Position numbers and translations under genes: made by a program. From Blastococcus aurantiacus (GTDB lineage: Bacteria > Actinomycetota > Actinomycetes > Mycobacteriales > Geodermatophilaceae): 64,000 nt of DNA. Shown piece by piece: positions 29,724 to 39,733 of this stretch. The stretch covers positions 1 through 64,000 of the forward strand of contig NZ_FNBT01000008.1 in NCBI RefSeq assembly GCF_900102425.1, read 5' to 3'. Position 1 is the stretch's first letter. Every line of letters starts with the position of its first letter. Below the pieces are notes generated by a model. The model worked only from the letters and a program-made list of their open reading frames with translations, did no database searches and was not told the origin of the DNA.

Positions 29724-30589
29724 GCGGTGAGTGCCTCGCGGGCGGCCGCCTGCTCGGCGGCCAGGACGACGTTCTGGAGCAGCATCGCGCGGGTCATCGG
29801 GCCGACGCCCCCCGGGTTGGGTGCCACGTGCCCGGCCACCTCCACGACGTCCTTGGCGACGTCGCCGGCGATCTTGCCGTCGACCCGGCTGACGCCGACG
29901 TCCAGGACGGCGGCGCCCGGCTTGACCAGGTCGGCGGTGATCAGCCCCGGCACGCCGGCCGCGGCGACCACGATGTCGGCCGAGCGCACGTGCGCGGCGA
30001 GGTCGCGGGTGCCGGTGTGGCAGAGCGTCACCGTCGCGTTCTCCGTGCGGCGGGTCAGCAGCAGCCCGAGCGGGCGCCCGACGGTGATGCCGCGGCCGAT
30101 GACCACGACCTCGGCGCCGGCGATCGGGACCTCGTAGCGGCGGAGCAGCTCGATGATGCCCACCGGGGTGCAGGGCAGCGCGCCCGGGACGTTGAGCACC
30201 AGCCGGCCGAGGTTGACCGGGTGCAGGCCGTCGGCGTCCTTCGCCGGGTCCATCGCCTCGAGGACGACGCTCTCGTCGATGCCGGCGGGCAGGGGCAGCT
30301 GGACGATGTAGCCGGTGCACGCGGGATCGGCGTTGAGCTCCTCGACGACGGCGAGGACGTCGGCGAGCGTGGCCGTGGCCGGCAGCTCGCGCTGGATGCT
30401 GGCGATGCCGACCTGGGCGCAGTCGGAGTGCTTGGCGTTGACGTACCAGCGGCTGCCCGGGTCGTCCCCGACCAGCAGCGTGCCGAGGCCGGGACGATGA
30501 CCGGCGTCGGCGAGCGCGGCCACCCGTCCGGTCAGTTCCGAGCGGATCGCCGCCGCCGTCGCCTTGCCGTCCAGGATCGTCGCGGGCAC
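29720..30589 (-). CDS. folD: Bifunctional methylenetetrahydrofolate dehydrogenase/methenyl-THF cyclohydrolase
   Basis: Supplies 10-formyl-THF for purine synthesis. The 289-residue protein has the active-site [14 protein letters not shown] (catalytic Lys and Tyr), [36 protein letters not shown] and the NADP segment [16 protein letters not shown], ending in [14 protein letters not shown] 30589 lies 6 bases after CACACT, a weak -10. A nearly identical string precedes the ABC ATPase start at 11183. PurN and PurH, which use its product, lie 1.3 kb upstream on the same strand. Confidence 0.96.
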   Translation of the reverse strand: MPATILDGKATAAAIRSELTGRVAALADAGHRPGLGTLLVGDDPGSRWYVNAKHSDCAQVGIASIQRELPATATLADVLAVVEELNADPACTGYIVQLPLPAGIDESVVLEAMDPAKDADGLHPVNLGRLVLNVPGALPCTPVGIIELLRRYEVPIAGAEVVVIGRGITVGRPLGLLLTRRTENATVTLCHTGTRDLAAHVRSADIVVAAAGVPGLITADLVKPGAAVLDVGVSRVDGKIAGDVAKDVVEVAGHVAPNPGGVGPMTRAMLLQNVVLAAEQAAAREALTA

Positions 30590-30684
30590 GTGAACAGTGT
30601 GCCCGAGAGCTCCCGCCGCCCGCGTCACGGTCCTAGGCTCCGTCGTGGCGGGCCCTTCCTCGCCCGCCCGGCCGGAGGTGCGCG

Positions 30685-31212
30685 ATGACCGAACGCGAAC
30701 AGACCCCCCTCGGATCGACGGCGGCCTCCGGTCCCCCGCCCGGCGGGACCACGGCACCGGCGTACTCGGCCGAGCCGGTCGCCCGGCGCGGGCCGGAGAG
30801 CCTGGGCGGGCTGCTGCTCATCCTCGCCGGAATCGCCGCCGCGGTGAGCCTGGTGCTCGACTGGCTGGCGGACGAGGACGGCACCGGCCTGGACCTGGTG
30901 CGGGACGGGTTCGAGGACCTCGGCGGAATCGTGGACAACGGCCTGTGGCAGCCGCTCGCTGTCGTGCTGGGCGGCGGCGTCCTGCTGCTGCTCGGGATCC
31001 TGATGTGGCTCCCGGCCCGGTCGCACCGCTTCCTCGGCCTGCTCGGGCTGGTGGTGAGCGGCGTGATCGTGTGGGCGGTGGTCGTACCGCTCCAGGACGC
31101 CGACTGGGAGCTGGACTTCTTCGGGCCGGGCTTCTGGTGCGCAGTCGCCGTCGCCGTCCTCGGCGTGCTCGGCAGCCTCAAGGCCCTGCTGACGGGCAGG
31201 AAGTACCGCTAG
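30685..31212 (+). CDS. Membrane protein of unknown function
   Basis: A 175-residue protein: a hydrophilic start ([19 protein letters not shown]), then four hydrophobic segments ([77 protein letters not shown]). ATG 30685 follows GGAGG by 6 bases. It is a lone rightward gene in a leftward block. Its TAG lies in the same CTAG as the stop of the convergent pentapeptide protein. Confidence 0.75.
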   Translation: MTEREQTPLGSTAASGPPPGGTTAPAYSAEPVARRGPESLGGLLLILAGIAAAVSLVLDWLADEDGTGLDLVRDGFEDLGGIVDNGLWQPLAVVLGGGVLLLLGILMWLPARSHRFLGLLGLVVSGVIVWAVVVPLQDADWELDFFGPGFWCAVAVAVLGVLGSLKALLTGRKYR

Positions 31213-31889
31213 TCGGCCACGAGGGCGCCGTGGGCGCGGGCCACCTGCACCGCCTGCACCAGGTCCAGCCGCACGCCGGTCAGCTCGAAGGACAGCCAGT
31301 TGACCTCGTCCATCGATGCGCCGCGCAGGTCGGTGCCGCGGAGCCTGGTGCCCTGCAGGCGGGCCCGGTCCAGGTCCGCGCCGGTCAGGTCGCACTCCCG
31401 CAGGTCGGCGTCGGTGAGGTCGGCCTCGCGCAGCCGCTGACCCGACAGGTCGAGGCCCGACAGGTCGGCGGCCCGCAGGTTGACGTAGCTCCAGTCGCAG
31501 TCGGTCGACGTCATGGGCCGCAGGTGCGCCCCCGGGAACTGCGAGCCGGTCAGCTTGCAGCCCTCCCAGGTCACGTCGATGAGGGTGGCGCGGTCGAACC
31601 GGCACGAGAGGAACGCCGTCCCGGAGTGCCGTGACCCGCTCAGCCGCACACCGGTGAGCACGCAGTCGTCGAACACGCACCGGCGGGTGACGAGCTCCTC
31701 GAGCGAGGCGTCGTCGAACCGGCAGCGGGTGAACGTGACCGCGTCGAGCTCGGCGCCCCACCAGTCGACCCGGGCGAAGTCCTCGCCCTCGACGACCGCA
31801 CCGGCCTCCGGCGGACCGACGTGCGGCCGGCCCCCTCGCAGGGACCCGACCCGAGCCTGCGAGGGACGGGGGGCGAGGGGGTCCTTCAT
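31209..31889 (-). CDS. Pentapeptide repeat protein
   Basis: A 226-residue protein with many A(D/N)LxX units: FTRCRFDDASLEELV, LRAADLSGLDLSGQRL, READLTDADLRECDLTGADL and LQGTRLRGTDLRGASM. These predict a right-handed quadrilateral beta-helix. Some relatives mimic DNA and protect gyrase, but this group beside purH has no known role. ATG 31889 shares a base with the purH stop (TGATG), so it is the last gene of the purN-purH unit. Confidence 0.85.
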   Translation of the reverse strand: MKDPLAPRPSQARVGSLRGGRPHVGPPEAGAVVEGEDFARVDWWGAELDAVTFTRCRFDDASLEELVTRRCVFDDCVLTGVRLSGSRHSGTAFLSCRFDRATLIDVTWEGCKLTGSQFPGAHLRPMTSTDCDWSYVNLRAADLSGLDLSGQRLREADLTDADLRECDLTGADLDRARLQGTRLRGTDLRGASMDEVNWLSFELTGVRLDLVQAVQVARAHGALVAD

Positions 31890-33442
31890 CAATGGGCGAA
31901 GTGGCGGGTGCCGGTCAGGTAGAGCGGCACGCCCGCAGCGGCCGCCGCTGCGACGACCTCCTCGTCGCGCACCGACCCGCCGGGCTGGACGACGGCGCGC
32001 ACGCCGGCGTCCAGCAGCACCTGCAGCCCGTCGGCGAAGGGGAAGAACGCGTCGGAGGCAGCGACCGACCCGGTGGCCCGCTCCCCCGCGCGCGAGACGG
32101 CCAGCCGCGCGGAGTCCACCCGGTTCACCTGCCCCATGCCGACGCCGACCGTGGCCCGGTCGTGGGCCAGCAGGATCGCGTTGCTCTTCACCGCGCGCAC
32201 CGCGCGCCAGGCGAAGACGAGGTCGTCCAGGCCGGCGGCGTCCAGGGGCTCGCCGGCGGCGAGCGTCCAGCTCGTCGGGTCGTCGCCGGGGGCGTCGATG
32301 CGGTCGGTGGCCTGCAGCAGCAGCCCGCCGCTGATCGGCCGCAGCTCCGTGGCCGCACCGGGCAGGTGCGGCAGGCGCAGCAGCCGGATGTTCTTCTTCC
32401 CGGTCAGCACCCGGACGGCGTCGTCGGTGAACGCCGGGGCGACGACGACCTCGGTGAACACCTCGGCGACCTGCTCGGCCATGGTCAGGTCGATCTCGCG
32501 GTTGGCCGCGATGACCCCGCCGAACGCCGAGAGCGGGTCGCAGGCGTGCGCCTTGCGGTGCGCGGCGGCGATGTCGGGGCCGACGGCGATGCCGCACGGG
32601 TTGGCGTGCTTGATGATCGCCACGCAGGGGTCGGCGTGGTCGTGGGCGGCCCGCCAGGCGGCGTCGGTGTCGACGTAGTTGTTGTAGGACATGGCCTTGC
32701 CGTGCAGCTGCTCGGCGTGGGCCAGGCCCGGCTGGACGGAGCCGCGGTAAAGGGCGGCGCCCTGGTGCGGGTTCTCCCCGTAGCGCAGCACGTCGGCCCG
32801 CTCCCAGCTCGCGGCGACCCACTCCGGGAAGTCCGACTCCCCGTCGGGCGCGAGGACGCTGCCCATCCAGGAGGCGACGGCGATGTCGTAGGACGCGGTG
32901 TGCCGGAAGGCGGCCACCGCCAGGCGACGGCGCTGCTCGAGGGAGAAGCCCCCCTCGGACACGGCGGCCAGCACGTCGTCGTACCGGGCCGGGTCGACGA
33001 CGACGGCCACCGAGGGGTGGTTCTTCGCCGCGGCGCGCACCATCGCCGGCCCGCCGATGTCGATCTGCTCGACGCACTCGTCGGGCGAGGCGCCGGAGGC
33101 CACCGTCTCGGTGAACGGGTAGAGGTTCACCACGACGAGGTCGAACGCGGCGATGCCCAGTTCCTCGAGCTGCGCGACGTGCTCGGGACGGCGGCGGTCG
33201 GCCAGGATGCCGGCGTGCACCGAGGGGTGCAGGGTCTTGACCCGCCCGTCCAGGCACTCCGGGAAGCCGGTCACCTGCTCGACCGGGGTGACCGGGATGC
33301 CGGCGTCGGCGATCCGGCGCGCGGTCGCACCGGTGCTCACCAGCTCCACGCCGGCGCCGGCCAGCCCGCGGGCCAGCTCCTCGATGCCGGTCTTGTCGTA
33401 CACGCCCAGCAGGGCGCGGCGGATCGGGCTGCGGTCGCTCAT
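31889..33442 (-). CDS. purH: Bifunctional AICAR formyltransferase/IMP cyclohydrolase
   Basis: Last two steps of IMP synthesis. The 517-residue protein has the MGS-like cyclohydrolase domain first ([59 protein letters not shown]), then the transformylase domain ([60 protein letters not shown]). ATG 33442 overlaps the purN stop (ATGA), so stoichiometric expression with the preceding transformylase is likely. Confidence 0.96.
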   Translation of the reverse strand: MSDRSPIRRALLGVYDKTGIEELARGLAGAGVELVSTGATARRIADAGIPVTPVEQVTGFPECLDGRVKTLHPSVHAGILADRRRPEHVAQLEELGIAAFDLVVVNLYPFTETVASGASPDECVEQIDIGGPAMVRAAAKNHPSVAVVVDPARYDDVLAAVSEGGFSLEQRRRLAVAAFRHTASYDIAVASWMGSVLAPDGESDFPEWVAASWERADVLRYGENPHQGAALYRGSVQPGLAHAEQLHGKAMSYNNYVDTDAAWRAAHDHADPCVAIIKHANPCGIAVGPDIAAAHRKAHACDPLSAFGGVIAANREIDLTMAEQVAEVFTEVVVAPAFTDDAVRVLTGKKNIRLLRLPHLPGAATELRPISGGLLLQATDRIDAPGDDPTSWTLAAGEPLDAAGLDDLVFAWRAVRAVKSNAILLAHDRATVGVGMGQVNRVDSARLAVSRAGERATGSVAASDAFFPFADGLQVLLDAGVRAVVQPGGSVRDEEVVAAAAAAGVPLYLTGTRHFAH

Positions 33443-34053
33443 CGGGAGCTCTCGTCCTCTCGTTCGGTGGCCGCCATCCGGGCCACCGTCTCCACCAGGA
33501 GCTCGCGCTCCACGGCCTTGATGCGTTCGTGCAGTCGGGGTTCGTCGTCGCCGGGCAGGACGGGCACCTCGCGCTGGGCCAGCACCGGCCCGGTGTCCAC
33601 GCCGGCGTCGACCAGGTGCACGGTCGACCCCGTCACGGTCGCACCCGCGGCCAGCGCGTCGCGCACCGCGTGCGCGCCGGGGAAGGCGGGCAGCAGCGCG
33701 GGGTGCGTGTTGATCAGCCGACCCTCGAAGGCGTCGAGCACCGCCGGTCCGACGATCTTCATGAAGCCGGCGGAGACGACGAGGTCGGGCTCGAACGCGG
33801 CGATCCCCGCGGCCAGGGCCCGGTCCCACGCGGAGCGGTCGGGGTGGTCCCCCAGCGCGCAGACAAAGGTGGGGACGCCGCGGCGACGGGCGTGCTCGAG
33901 CCCCGGAGCGGGACGGTCGGCTCCCACGGCGACGACGTCGGCGGGGTAGGCCGGGTCCTCCGTCGCGTCGAGCAGCGCCGCGCACAGCGAGCCGGTGCCG
34001 GAGATGAGGACGACGACCCGCGCCCGAGACGTCGATCGCCCGGGGCCGCCCAC
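33439..34053 (-). CDS. purN: Phosphoribosylglycinamide formyltransferase (10-formyl-THF dependent)
   Basis: Third step of purine synthesis. The 204-residue protein has the glycine loop [14 protein letters not shown], the catalytic Asn/His in [13 protein letters not shown] and the catalytic Asp in [12 protein letters not shown]. The GTG at 34053 has no Shine-Dalgarno but lies 6 bases after TAGGGT, so a leaderless mRNA is predicted. The first 10 residues ([10 protein letters not shown]) are not conserved. It is coupled to purH by ATGA and follows the DUF6350 gene by 65 bases. Confidence 0.94.
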   Translation of the reverse strand: MGGPGRSTSRARVVVLISGTGSLCAALLDATEDPAYPADVVAVGADRPAPGLEHARRRGVPTFVCALGDHPDRSAWDRALAAGIAAFEPDLVVSAGFMKIVGPAVLDAFEGRLINTHPALLPAFPGAHAVRDALAAGATVTGSTVHLVDAGVDTGPVLAQREVPVLPGDDEPRLHERIKAVERELLVETVARMAATEREDESSR

Positions 34054-34059
34054 CCCGCG

Positions 34060-34065
34060 ACCCTA
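34060..34065 (-). promoter_or_regulatory. -10-like element for a probable leaderless purN-purH transcript
   Basis: TAGGGT on the minus strand is followed by CGCGGG and then the GTG. It fits TAnnnT with the start of transcription at the start codon. No convincing -35. Confidence 0.45.
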
Positions 34066-34118
34066 CAAGGACCCCGTCCACCCCTGACAGGCTCGGTCCA
34101 GACCTCCGGGGGGGCCGT

Positions 34119-35315
34119 TCAGGCGGAGGCGCGCCAGCGCGTGACCGCCGCCGCGAGCGCTGCGGCGATACCGGCCTGGGCCGCGATCGCCACCCCGGTC
34201 GCGACCGGCGGTGCCCCCACGTGGGCGAGGGCGCCGTCGCCCAGCGAGCCGCCGGCTGCCCAGACGAGGACACCGCACACCACGCCGAGCAGCACGCCGG
34301 CGAGGACGCCGCCCAGCCCCGCCACGACCGATCCGCCGTCGCGGGCGGAGAAGCGGCGGGCCAGCGTCCGGCCGGCGACGAGCCCCGCGAGCACGGGCAC
34401 GGCCTGCGACGCGAAGGCGAGCAGGGGCACGGCCTGGGTGTCGGGCAGCGCCGCGAACAGCGGCAGCGCCGGCACCGGGCCCAGCGTCACGCCGTGCACC
34501 GAGACGAGCGTGCCGCTGCCCACGGAGAACCCCGGGCCCGCGGCGAGGCCCAGGACCGCCCCCGCGGCGTTGGGGAGCAGCAGCACGCAGAGGCCGAGCA
34601 GGCCGAGCGCACCCGCCCCGGCCCCGCCGAGCCGACCGGACACCGCGGCGTACCCGTCGGCGTCGGCGGCCAGCGCGACCGCCACCACGGCGAGGCACAG
34701 GGCGAGCGCGGTGAGGAGGCCGGCCAGGACGCCGCGCAGCACCGGACCGGTCTGGGTGGGCAGCCGGTCGAGGGCCGCGTCCAGCAGCCCCGACTCCCGG
34801 CCCACTCCCCAGCCGGCCGCCGCGGCCGACAGGAGGGCGCTGCCCAGGAGGGCCCGCGGCAGCCCCACCTCGGCGCCCGGCCCGTCGACCACGAAGGCCA
34901 GGACGGCGGTGAGGACGACGTGTGCGCCGGCCAGGACGCCGGCCGCACCGATCGCGGCCCGCGCACCGGAGGGAGCGGAAGCGCGCACCACGACGCGGCC
35001 CGCGCCGGCCAGACCCCACGCGATGCCGATCGTCAGCAGCAGCGGGGCGAGGGCGATCGGACCGGAGGCCACGGTGAGGTCCGTCCCCTGCGCGAGCAGC
35101 CACAGCCGGCCGGCCAGCAGCACCGATCCGCCGACCCCGGACCCGCCGGTGGGGTCGAGGGTGGAGACCACCCCGACGGCCAGCGCCAGGACCGCGAGAC
35201 CGGCCGCCGACACGGCCCCGGCCGCGGCGAGCGCGGTCCAGACCAGCGGGAGGGGCCGGGCCGCCTCCCCGCCGTCCCGACCCGAGCGGGGCAGGCGTGC
35301 CAGCAACGAGACCAC
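34119..35315 (-). CDS. DUF6350 polytopic membrane protein
   Basis: A 398-residue protein with about ten hydrophobic segments, beginning [22 protein letters not shown]. It is Ala/Gly/Leu-rich and lacks transporter motifs. A membrane protein of this kind upstream of purN is a conserved actinobacterial arrangement, usually labelled DUF6350. GTG 35315 is 6 bases from a -10-like CAGAGT; a longer in-frame start at 35357 is less likely. A terminator-like hairpin lies upstream, closing the neighbouring gene. Function unknown. Confidence 0.8.
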   Translation of the reverse strand: MVSLLARLPRSGRDGGEAARPLPLVWTALAAAGAVSAAGLAVLALAVGVVSTLDPTGGSGVGGSVLLAGRLWLLAQGTDLTVASGPIALAPLLLTIGIAWGLAGAGRVVVRASAPSGARAAIGAAGVLAGAHVVLTAVLAFVVDGPGAEVGLPRALLGSALLSAAAAGWGVGRESGLLDAALDRLPTQTGPVLRGVLAGLLTALALCLAVVAVALAADADGYAAVSGRLGGAGAGALGLLGLCVLLLPNAAGAVLGLAAGPGFSVGSGTLVSVHGVTLGPVPALPLFAALPDTQAVPLLAFASQAVPVLAGLVAGRTLARRFSARDGGSVVAGLGGVLAGVLLGVVCGVLVWAAGGSLGDGALAHVGAPPVATGVAIAAQAGIAAALAAAVTRWRASA

Positions 35316-35382
35316 GGGTCCACTCTGCCAAGGCCGCGCCACCCGTGGTCGGCGCACGCGCCCGACGAGCCCGACAAAGCGA

Positions 35383-35415
35383 CGAGGGCCGGCGGCAGGA
35401 TGCCGCCGACCCTCG
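35383..35415 (-). terminator. Hairpin after the PQ-rich membrane protein gene
   Basis: Arms 35383-35397 and 35401-35415 pair over 15 bases with one mismatch. Its sequence (CGAGGGCCGGCGGC...) is almost the same as the hairpin behind the neighbouring paralogue at 36528-36567. Confidence 0.8.
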
Positions 35416-35436
35416 TGGGTCGTGCCGGGACACCGG

Positions 35437-36384
35437 TCAGGCCGGGCCCTGCGGGCCCGGTGCCGGCGGCGGGGTCGGCGGCACGCCCGGCGGCGGCTGC
35501 TCCCCCTGGTACGGCTGCTGGTACGGCTGCTGGTACGGCTGCTGCTGGTAGGGCGGCTGCTGCGGCGCCTGCCCGTAGCCCTGCGGCGGCTGGCCGTACC
35601 CCTGCGGCGGCTGGCCGGTCGCCGGCGGGGCCCCCGGCACCTGGCCGCCCCCGGCCTTCCGGGCGCGCAGGTCCGGAAGCAGCCGCAGCACGGCGAGGAC
35701 CGCCGCGGCGAGCACGGTCAGCAGGGCGAGGAAGGCGACGATGCTGAAGCCGGCGTCGTCGTCCGCGCCGTCGCTGAGGCCGAGCTGGTCGATCCAGGTG
35801 ATGAGGAACAGCACGGCGGCCAGGCCGGTCAGGCCGGCGGTGACGAAGCTGCGGGGCACGGGCACCCGCACCGTGGTGAACGCCGGGAGCAGCACCCACA
35901 CCGCGGCGGCCAGCAGCAGCAGCCAGGCGAGGACCGCCGGCCAGGTCGCGTAGCCGACGTCGAAGGTGAAGTCACCGAACCCGATGGTGTCGCTGAACCC
36001 GTTGGTGGAGGCGTCGACGTCCTCGAGGCCTTCGTCGTCGAAGCCGTACCAGGGCAGGATCAGGAAGAGGGTGAACAGCAGCGCCGAACCGGCGATGAGG
36101 CGCTCGTAGCGGCCCACCTTCGAGAAGTCCGCCGAGGTCTTCGAGCCGCCGGGAGCGCCGTGGCCGGGCTGGGCGTACCCGCCCTGCGGGGGCTGCTGGC
36201 CCCACGGCTGCTGGGGCTGCTGACCCCACGGTTGCTGCGGCTGCTGACCCCAGGGTTGCTGCGGCTGCTGACCCAAGGGTTGCTGCGGCTGCGCGGGCTG
36301 CTGACCCCACGGCCGCTGGGGTGGCTGCTCGCCGGGGCCCGGCTGCCCGGGTCCGCCGGAGGGCGGCGGGGGCTGACTGGTCAT
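35437..36384 (-). CDS. PQ-rich membrane protein (paralogue of the neighbouring gene)
   Basis: A 315-residue protein in three parts. The N-terminal 105 residues are Pro/Gln/Gly-rich with four QQPWGQQP-type units. A membrane core follows, with helices at LIAGSALLFTLFLILPWYGF, AVLAWLLLLAAAVWVLLPAF, FVTAGLTGLAAVLFLITWI and IVAFLALLTVLAAAVLAVL. The C-terminal tail repeats PPQGYGQ and QQPYQQPY. The core aligns with the next gene (WVLLPAFTTVRVPVPRSFVT against WALLPAVTHLEVGFPRSLVT), so they arose by duplication. ATG 36384 follows AGGAG by 10 bases. Proline-rich disordered tails suggest a scaffold at the membrane; function unknown. Confidence 0.78.
   Translation of the reverse strand: MTSQPPPPSGGPGQPGPGEQPPQRPWGQQPAQPQQPLGQQPQQPWGQQPQQPWGQQPQQPWGQQPPQGGYAQPGHGAPGGSKTSADFSKVGRYERLIAGSALLFTLFLILPWYGFDDEGLEDVDASTNGFSDTIGFGDFTFDVGYATWPAVLAWLLLLAAAVWVLLPAFTTVRVPVPRSFVTAGLTGLAAVLFLITWIDQLGLSDGADDDAGFSIVAFLALLTVLAAAVLAVLRLLPDLRARKAGGGQVPGAPPATGQPPQGYGQPPQGYGQAPQQPPYQQQPYQQPYQQPYQGEQPPPGVPPTPPPAPGPQGPA
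36191..36286 (-). repeat. In-gene tandem repeat, four units of 24 bases
   Basis: Units at 36191, 36215, 36239 and 36263 start ggctgctg and differ by one to a few bases. Each encodes eight residues of the QQPWGQQP type in the N-terminal tail of the membrane protein. The near-identity suggests recent slippage, so copy number may vary between strains. Confidence 0.8.
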
Positions 36385-36527
36385 CTCGGGCCACTCCTCA
36401 GTAGTCGTTCGATCACTGAACGCATGTTCGAGGAGTCGCCCAGCACTGGCAACCTCACCGGCCGCACACTCCCCGTTCGTGGCGGGAACGAGGCCGTCGC
36501 CCGCCGCGCTCGACGAGCCTGGCACAG

Positions 36528-36567
36528 CGACGAGGGCCGGCGGCAGGGCAGCCGCCGACCCTCGTCG
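36528..36567 (-). terminator. Hairpin after the second PQ-rich paralogue
   Basis: Arms 36528-36544 and 36551-36567 pair over 17 bases with one mismatch, loop AGGGCA. It is a near copy of the hairpin at 35383-35415, so the duplication included the terminator. Confidence 0.85.
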
Positions 36568-36587
36568 GCACGTGCGTCAGGAACCGG

Positions 36588-37346
36588 TCAGGCCGGGCCT
36601 CCGGGGCGGTCCGGTCCGCCGGGGGCGCCCGGCTGCCCCGGGGAGCCGGGCGGGCGGTACGTCGGGGGCTGCGCCGGCGGCGGGCCCGGCTGGCCGTGCG
36701 ACCGCGCGTCCTGCCCGGCACCCGACGCGGGCCGGTTCGCCCACTGCGCGGCGCCCGACAGGGCGCCCGGCATCGCCGGGCCGTTGCGCAGTTCGGGCAG
36801 CAGCGAGAGGACGGCGAACCCGAGGATCGCCGCAGCGGTCAGCATCCCGAGCAGGGCGAAGATCGAGAACTCGAAGTCGAAGGTGTCGAACCAGGCGAAG
36901 AGCGTGAGCAGGAACCCCAGGGCAGCCAGGCCGACCGTGACCAGGGACCGGGGGAAGCCGACCTCGAGGTGGGTCACCGCGGGCAGCAGCGCCCAGACGG
37001 TGGCCAGCAGGAACAGGAAGAAGGCGAACTTGACCTGTCCGTCGGTCCACCCGCTGACGCTGACGTCGACGCCGAAGAAGTCGTCGCCGAAGTCGTACCA
37101 GGTGAAGAAGCTGAGGACGAGGAAGAGCAGCGTGAGGCCGGCGATGGCGTAGTCCGCCATCTTCAGCCGCTTCGGGTCGAACGACACATCGGTCCCACCG
37201 GTGTTCGACGGCTGCCCGTAGGCGGAGTGCCCCGGTGGCGGGCCGGCCGCCGGCTGGGAACCTGGCGGGGGCCCGTAGCCCGGCTGCGGGGAGCCCTGCG
37301 GGGGCTGGCCGCCCACCGGCGGTTGCGGAGGCTGGCTGGACGTCAT
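36588..37346 (-). CDS. Pro-rich membrane protein (paralogue of the gene at 35437)
   Basis: A 252-residue protein with the same plan: a Pro/Gln-rich start (SSQPPQPPVGGQPPQGSPQPG), a four-helix core (DYAIAGLTLLFLVLSFFTWY, FAFFLFLLATVWALLPAV, SLVTVGLAALGFLLTLFAWF, FALLGMLTAAAILGFAVLSLL) and a Gly/Pro-rich tail. ATG 37346 follows AGGAG by 9 bases. It lies between sucD and its paralogue, with a strong terminator on each side, so it is probably transcribed alone. Function unknown. Confidence 0.78.
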   Translation of the reverse strand: MTSSQPPQPPVGGQPPQGSPQPGYGPPPGSQPAAGPPPGHSAYGQPSNTGGTDVSFDPKRLKMADYAIAGLTLLFLVLSFFTWYDFGDDFFGVDVSVSGWTDGQVKFAFFLFLLATVWALLPAVTHLEVGFPRSLVTVGLAALGFLLTLFAWFDTFDFEFSIFALLGMLTAAAILGFAVLSLLPELRNGPAMPGALSGAAQWANRPASGAGQDARSHGQPGPPPAQPPTYRPPGSPGQPGAPGGPDRPGGPA

Positions 37347-37465
37347 CGCGGGGGCTCCTCGCAGGAGTGCAGGATGTTCGCGAGGTGGATGCTGGTCCCG
37401 TCCGTCAGCCCGGCGCAAGACACCCGTGCGCGGCGTCTCGTTCCGGTACCGCCCCGGGACGCAGC

Positions 37466-37501
37466 ACTGCCCGGTGACCGCAGCTGCGGTCACCGGGCAG
37501 T
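37466..37501 (-). terminator. sucCD terminator: perfect 36-base palindrome
   Basis: The 18-base halves ACTGCCCGGTGACCGCAG and CTGCGGTCACCGGGCAGT are exactly complementary with no separate loop. It starts 17 bases after the sucD stop. Confidence 0.85.
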
Positions 37502-37518
37502 CCTGAGCTGCTGGCGCG

Positions 37519-38397
37519 TCAGCCGCCGATGATCTCCCGCATGAGCTGCGCGGTCTCGGACGGCGTCTTGCCGACGCGGACACCGGCGGCCTCGAGGGCC
37601 TCCTGCTTCGCCTGCGCGGTACCGGCCGAGCCGGAGACGATGGCGCCGGCGTGGCCCATCGTCTTGCCCTCGGGAGCGGTGAAGCCGGCGACGTAGCCGA
37701 CGACGGGCTTGGTGACGTTGGCCTTGACGAAGTCGGCGGCCCGCTCCTCGGCGTCGCCACCGATCTCACCGATCATCACGATGGCCTCGGTCTCCGGGTC
37801 GTCCTGGAAGGCCTGGAGGCAGTCGATGTGCGTGGTGCCGATGACCGGGTCGCCACCGATGCCGACCGCGGTGGAGAAACCGATGTCCCGCAGCTCGTAC
37901 ATCATCTGGTAGGTCAGCGTGCCCGACTTCGACACCAGGCCGATCTTGCCCTGCTTGGTGATGTTGGCCGGGATGATGCCGGCGTTGCTGCGCCCGGGGC
38001 TGATCAGGCCGGGGCAGTTCGGACCGATGATGCGGGTCGCACCACCCTGCGCGTGCGCCCAGACGTAGGTCGAGTCGTGCACCGGGATGCCCTCGGTGAT
38101 GATCACCGCGAGCCCGATCTGCGCGTCCACGGCCTCGATGGCGGCGGCCTTGGCGAACGGCGGCGGCACGAAGATGACGCTGACGTCGGCGCCGGTCTCC
38201 TTCATGGCGTCGGCGACCGAGCCGAACACCGGCACGCTGGTGCCGTCGAAGTCGACGCTGGTGCCGGCCTTGCGGGGGTTCACGCCGCCGACGATCGCGG
38301 TGCCGGAGGCCAGCATCCGCGACGTGTGCTTCATGCCCTCGGAGCCGGTCATGCCCTGGACGATGACCTTGCTGTTCTCGTTGAGGAAGATCGACAT
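37519..38397 (-). CDS. sucD: Succinyl-CoA synthetase, alpha subunit
   Basis: Substrate-level phosphorylation step of the TCA cycle. The 292-residue protein has the CoA-binding [47 protein letters not shown] and the phosphohistidine in [16 protein letters not shown] 38397 begins [15 protein letters not shown], as in homologues. Twenty-six bases separate it from sucC. A palindromic terminator follows. Confidence 0.97.
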   Translation of the reverse strand: MSIFLNENSKVIVQGMTGSEGMKHTSRMLASGTAIVGGVNPRKAGTSVDFDGTSVPVFGSVADAMKETGADVSVIFVPPPFAKAAAIEAVDAQIGLAVIITEGIPVHDSTYVWAHAQGGATRIIGPNCPGLISPGRSNAGIIPANITKQGKIGLVSKSGTLTYQMMYELRDIGFSTAVGIGGDPVIGTTHIDCLQAFQDDPETEAIVMIGEIGGDAEERAADFVKANVTKPVVGYVAGFTAPEGKTMGHAGAIVSGSAGTAQAKQEALEAAGVRVGKTPSETAQLMREIIGG

Positions 38398-38423
38398 CTC
38401 TACAGGTCCTGTTCGCTAGGGCT

Positions 38424-39587
38424 TCAGGCGGCGGCGAGCTCGGCGGCCCGGCGCGCAGCGCCGTCCATCGTGTCGACCACGGTCACGAGCGGGTGGTTGG
38501 CCTCGGCGAGGATGCGCCGGCCCTCCTCGACGTTGTTGCCGTCGAGACGGACCACCAGCGGCTTGGTGGCCTGGTCGCCGAGCTGCTGCAGGGCGGCGAC
38601 GATGCCGTTGGCGACGGCGTCGCAGGCGGTGATGCCACCGAAGACGTTGACGAAGACGCTCTTCACGGCGGGGTCGCTGAGGATGATCCCCAGGCCGTTG
38701 GCCATGACCTCGGCGGAGGCGCCACCACCGATGTCGAGGAAGTTGGCCGGGCGGACCCCGCCGAACTCCTCGCCGGCGTAGGCGACGACGTCGAGCGTGC
38801 TCATGACCAGGCCGGCACCGTTGCCGATGATCCCGACCTCGCCCTCGAGCTTGACGTAGTTGAGGTCCTTCTCCTTGGCCGCGGCCTCGAGCGGGTCGGC
38901 GGCGGCGGCGTCCTCGAGCGCCTCGTGGGCGGGCTGCCGGAAGCCGGCGTTCTCGTCCAGCGTGATCTTGGCGTCGAGCGCCAGCACGGTGCCGTCGGGC
39001 GCCTTGGCCAGCGGGTTGACCTCGACCAGGGTGGCGTCCTCCTTGGAGAACGCGTCCCACAGCTGCACGGCGATGGCGATGACCTGGTCGCGCACCTCGG
39101 GGGCGAACCCGGCGGCGTCCACGATCTCGGCGGCCTTGGCGGCGTCCACACCGACGCTGGCGTCGACGGGGATGCGGGCCAGCGCCTCCGGGCGCTCGAC
39201 GGCGAGCTGCTCGATCTCCATGCCGCCCTCCTTGGAGGCCATGGCCAGGAAGGTGCGGTTGGAGCGGTCGAGGAGGTAGGAGAAGTAGTACTCCTCGGCG
39301 ATGTCACTGGCCTGGGCGACCATCACGCGGTGCGTGATGTGCCCCTTGATGTCCAGCCCGAGGATGTCCTGGGCGCGCGCCTTGGCGTCCTCGGGGTTGT
39401 CGGCGAGCTTGACGCCACCGGCCTTGCCGCGGCCGCCCACCTTCACCTGCGCCTTGACGACGACGGTCTGCCCGATCTCGCGGGCGATCGCCTCCGCCTG
39501 CTCGGGCGTCTCGGCGACACCGCCGGGGAGCACGGGGACGCCGTGCGAGGCCAACAGGTCACGGGCCTGGTACTCGAAGAGATCCAC
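38424..39587 (-). CDS. sucC: Succinyl-CoA synthetase, beta subunit (ADP-forming)
   Basis: The 387-residue ATP-grasp subunit: [21 protein letters not shown] at the start, [20 protein letters not shown] (nucleotide-binding Lys and Gly loop), [20 protein letters not shown] (metal-binding Asn/Asp), [16 protein letters not shown] and [22 protein letters not shown] 39587 lies 8 bases after a -10-like TACGGT and has no Shine-Dalgarno, so it may also be leaderless. It is transcribed with sucD. Confidence 0.97.
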   Translation of the reverse strand: MDLFEYQARDLLASHGVPVLPGGVAETPEQAEAIAREIGQTVVVKAQVKVGGRGKAGGVKLADNPEDAKARAQDILGLDIKGHITHRVMVAQASDIAEEYYFSYLLDRSNRTFLAMASKEGGMEIEQLAVERPEALARIPVDASVGVDAAKAAEIVDAAGFAPEVRDQVIAIAVQLWDAFSKEDATLVEVNPLAKAPDGTVLALDAKITLDENAGFRQPAHEALEDAAAADPLEAAAKEKDLNYVKLEGEVGIIGNGAGLVMSTLDVVAYAGEEFGGVRPANFLDIGGGASAEVMANGLGIILSDPAVKSVFVNVFGGITACDAVANGIVAALQQLGDQATKPLVVRLDGNNVEEGRRILAEANHPLVTVVDTMDGAARRAAELAAA

Positions 39588-39733
39588 GAACAGGGACCGT
39601 AGCCCGCCCGTAACCGGATCGCTGCCCCGGGCGTTGTAGATACGGGTCCGGCGTGGGGTGCATCACAGGCTGCTTCACCCTTCGCAGGGGGAACGTGCTG
39701 GCCCGCCGCGTGTCACCCACCAGAGGAGCCCCC

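Noticed and set aside
35500-36300. CRISPR-like or minisatellite array
   Set aside because: The repeats are 12- and 24-base units inside coding sequence for Pro/Gln-rich tails, with no spacers.
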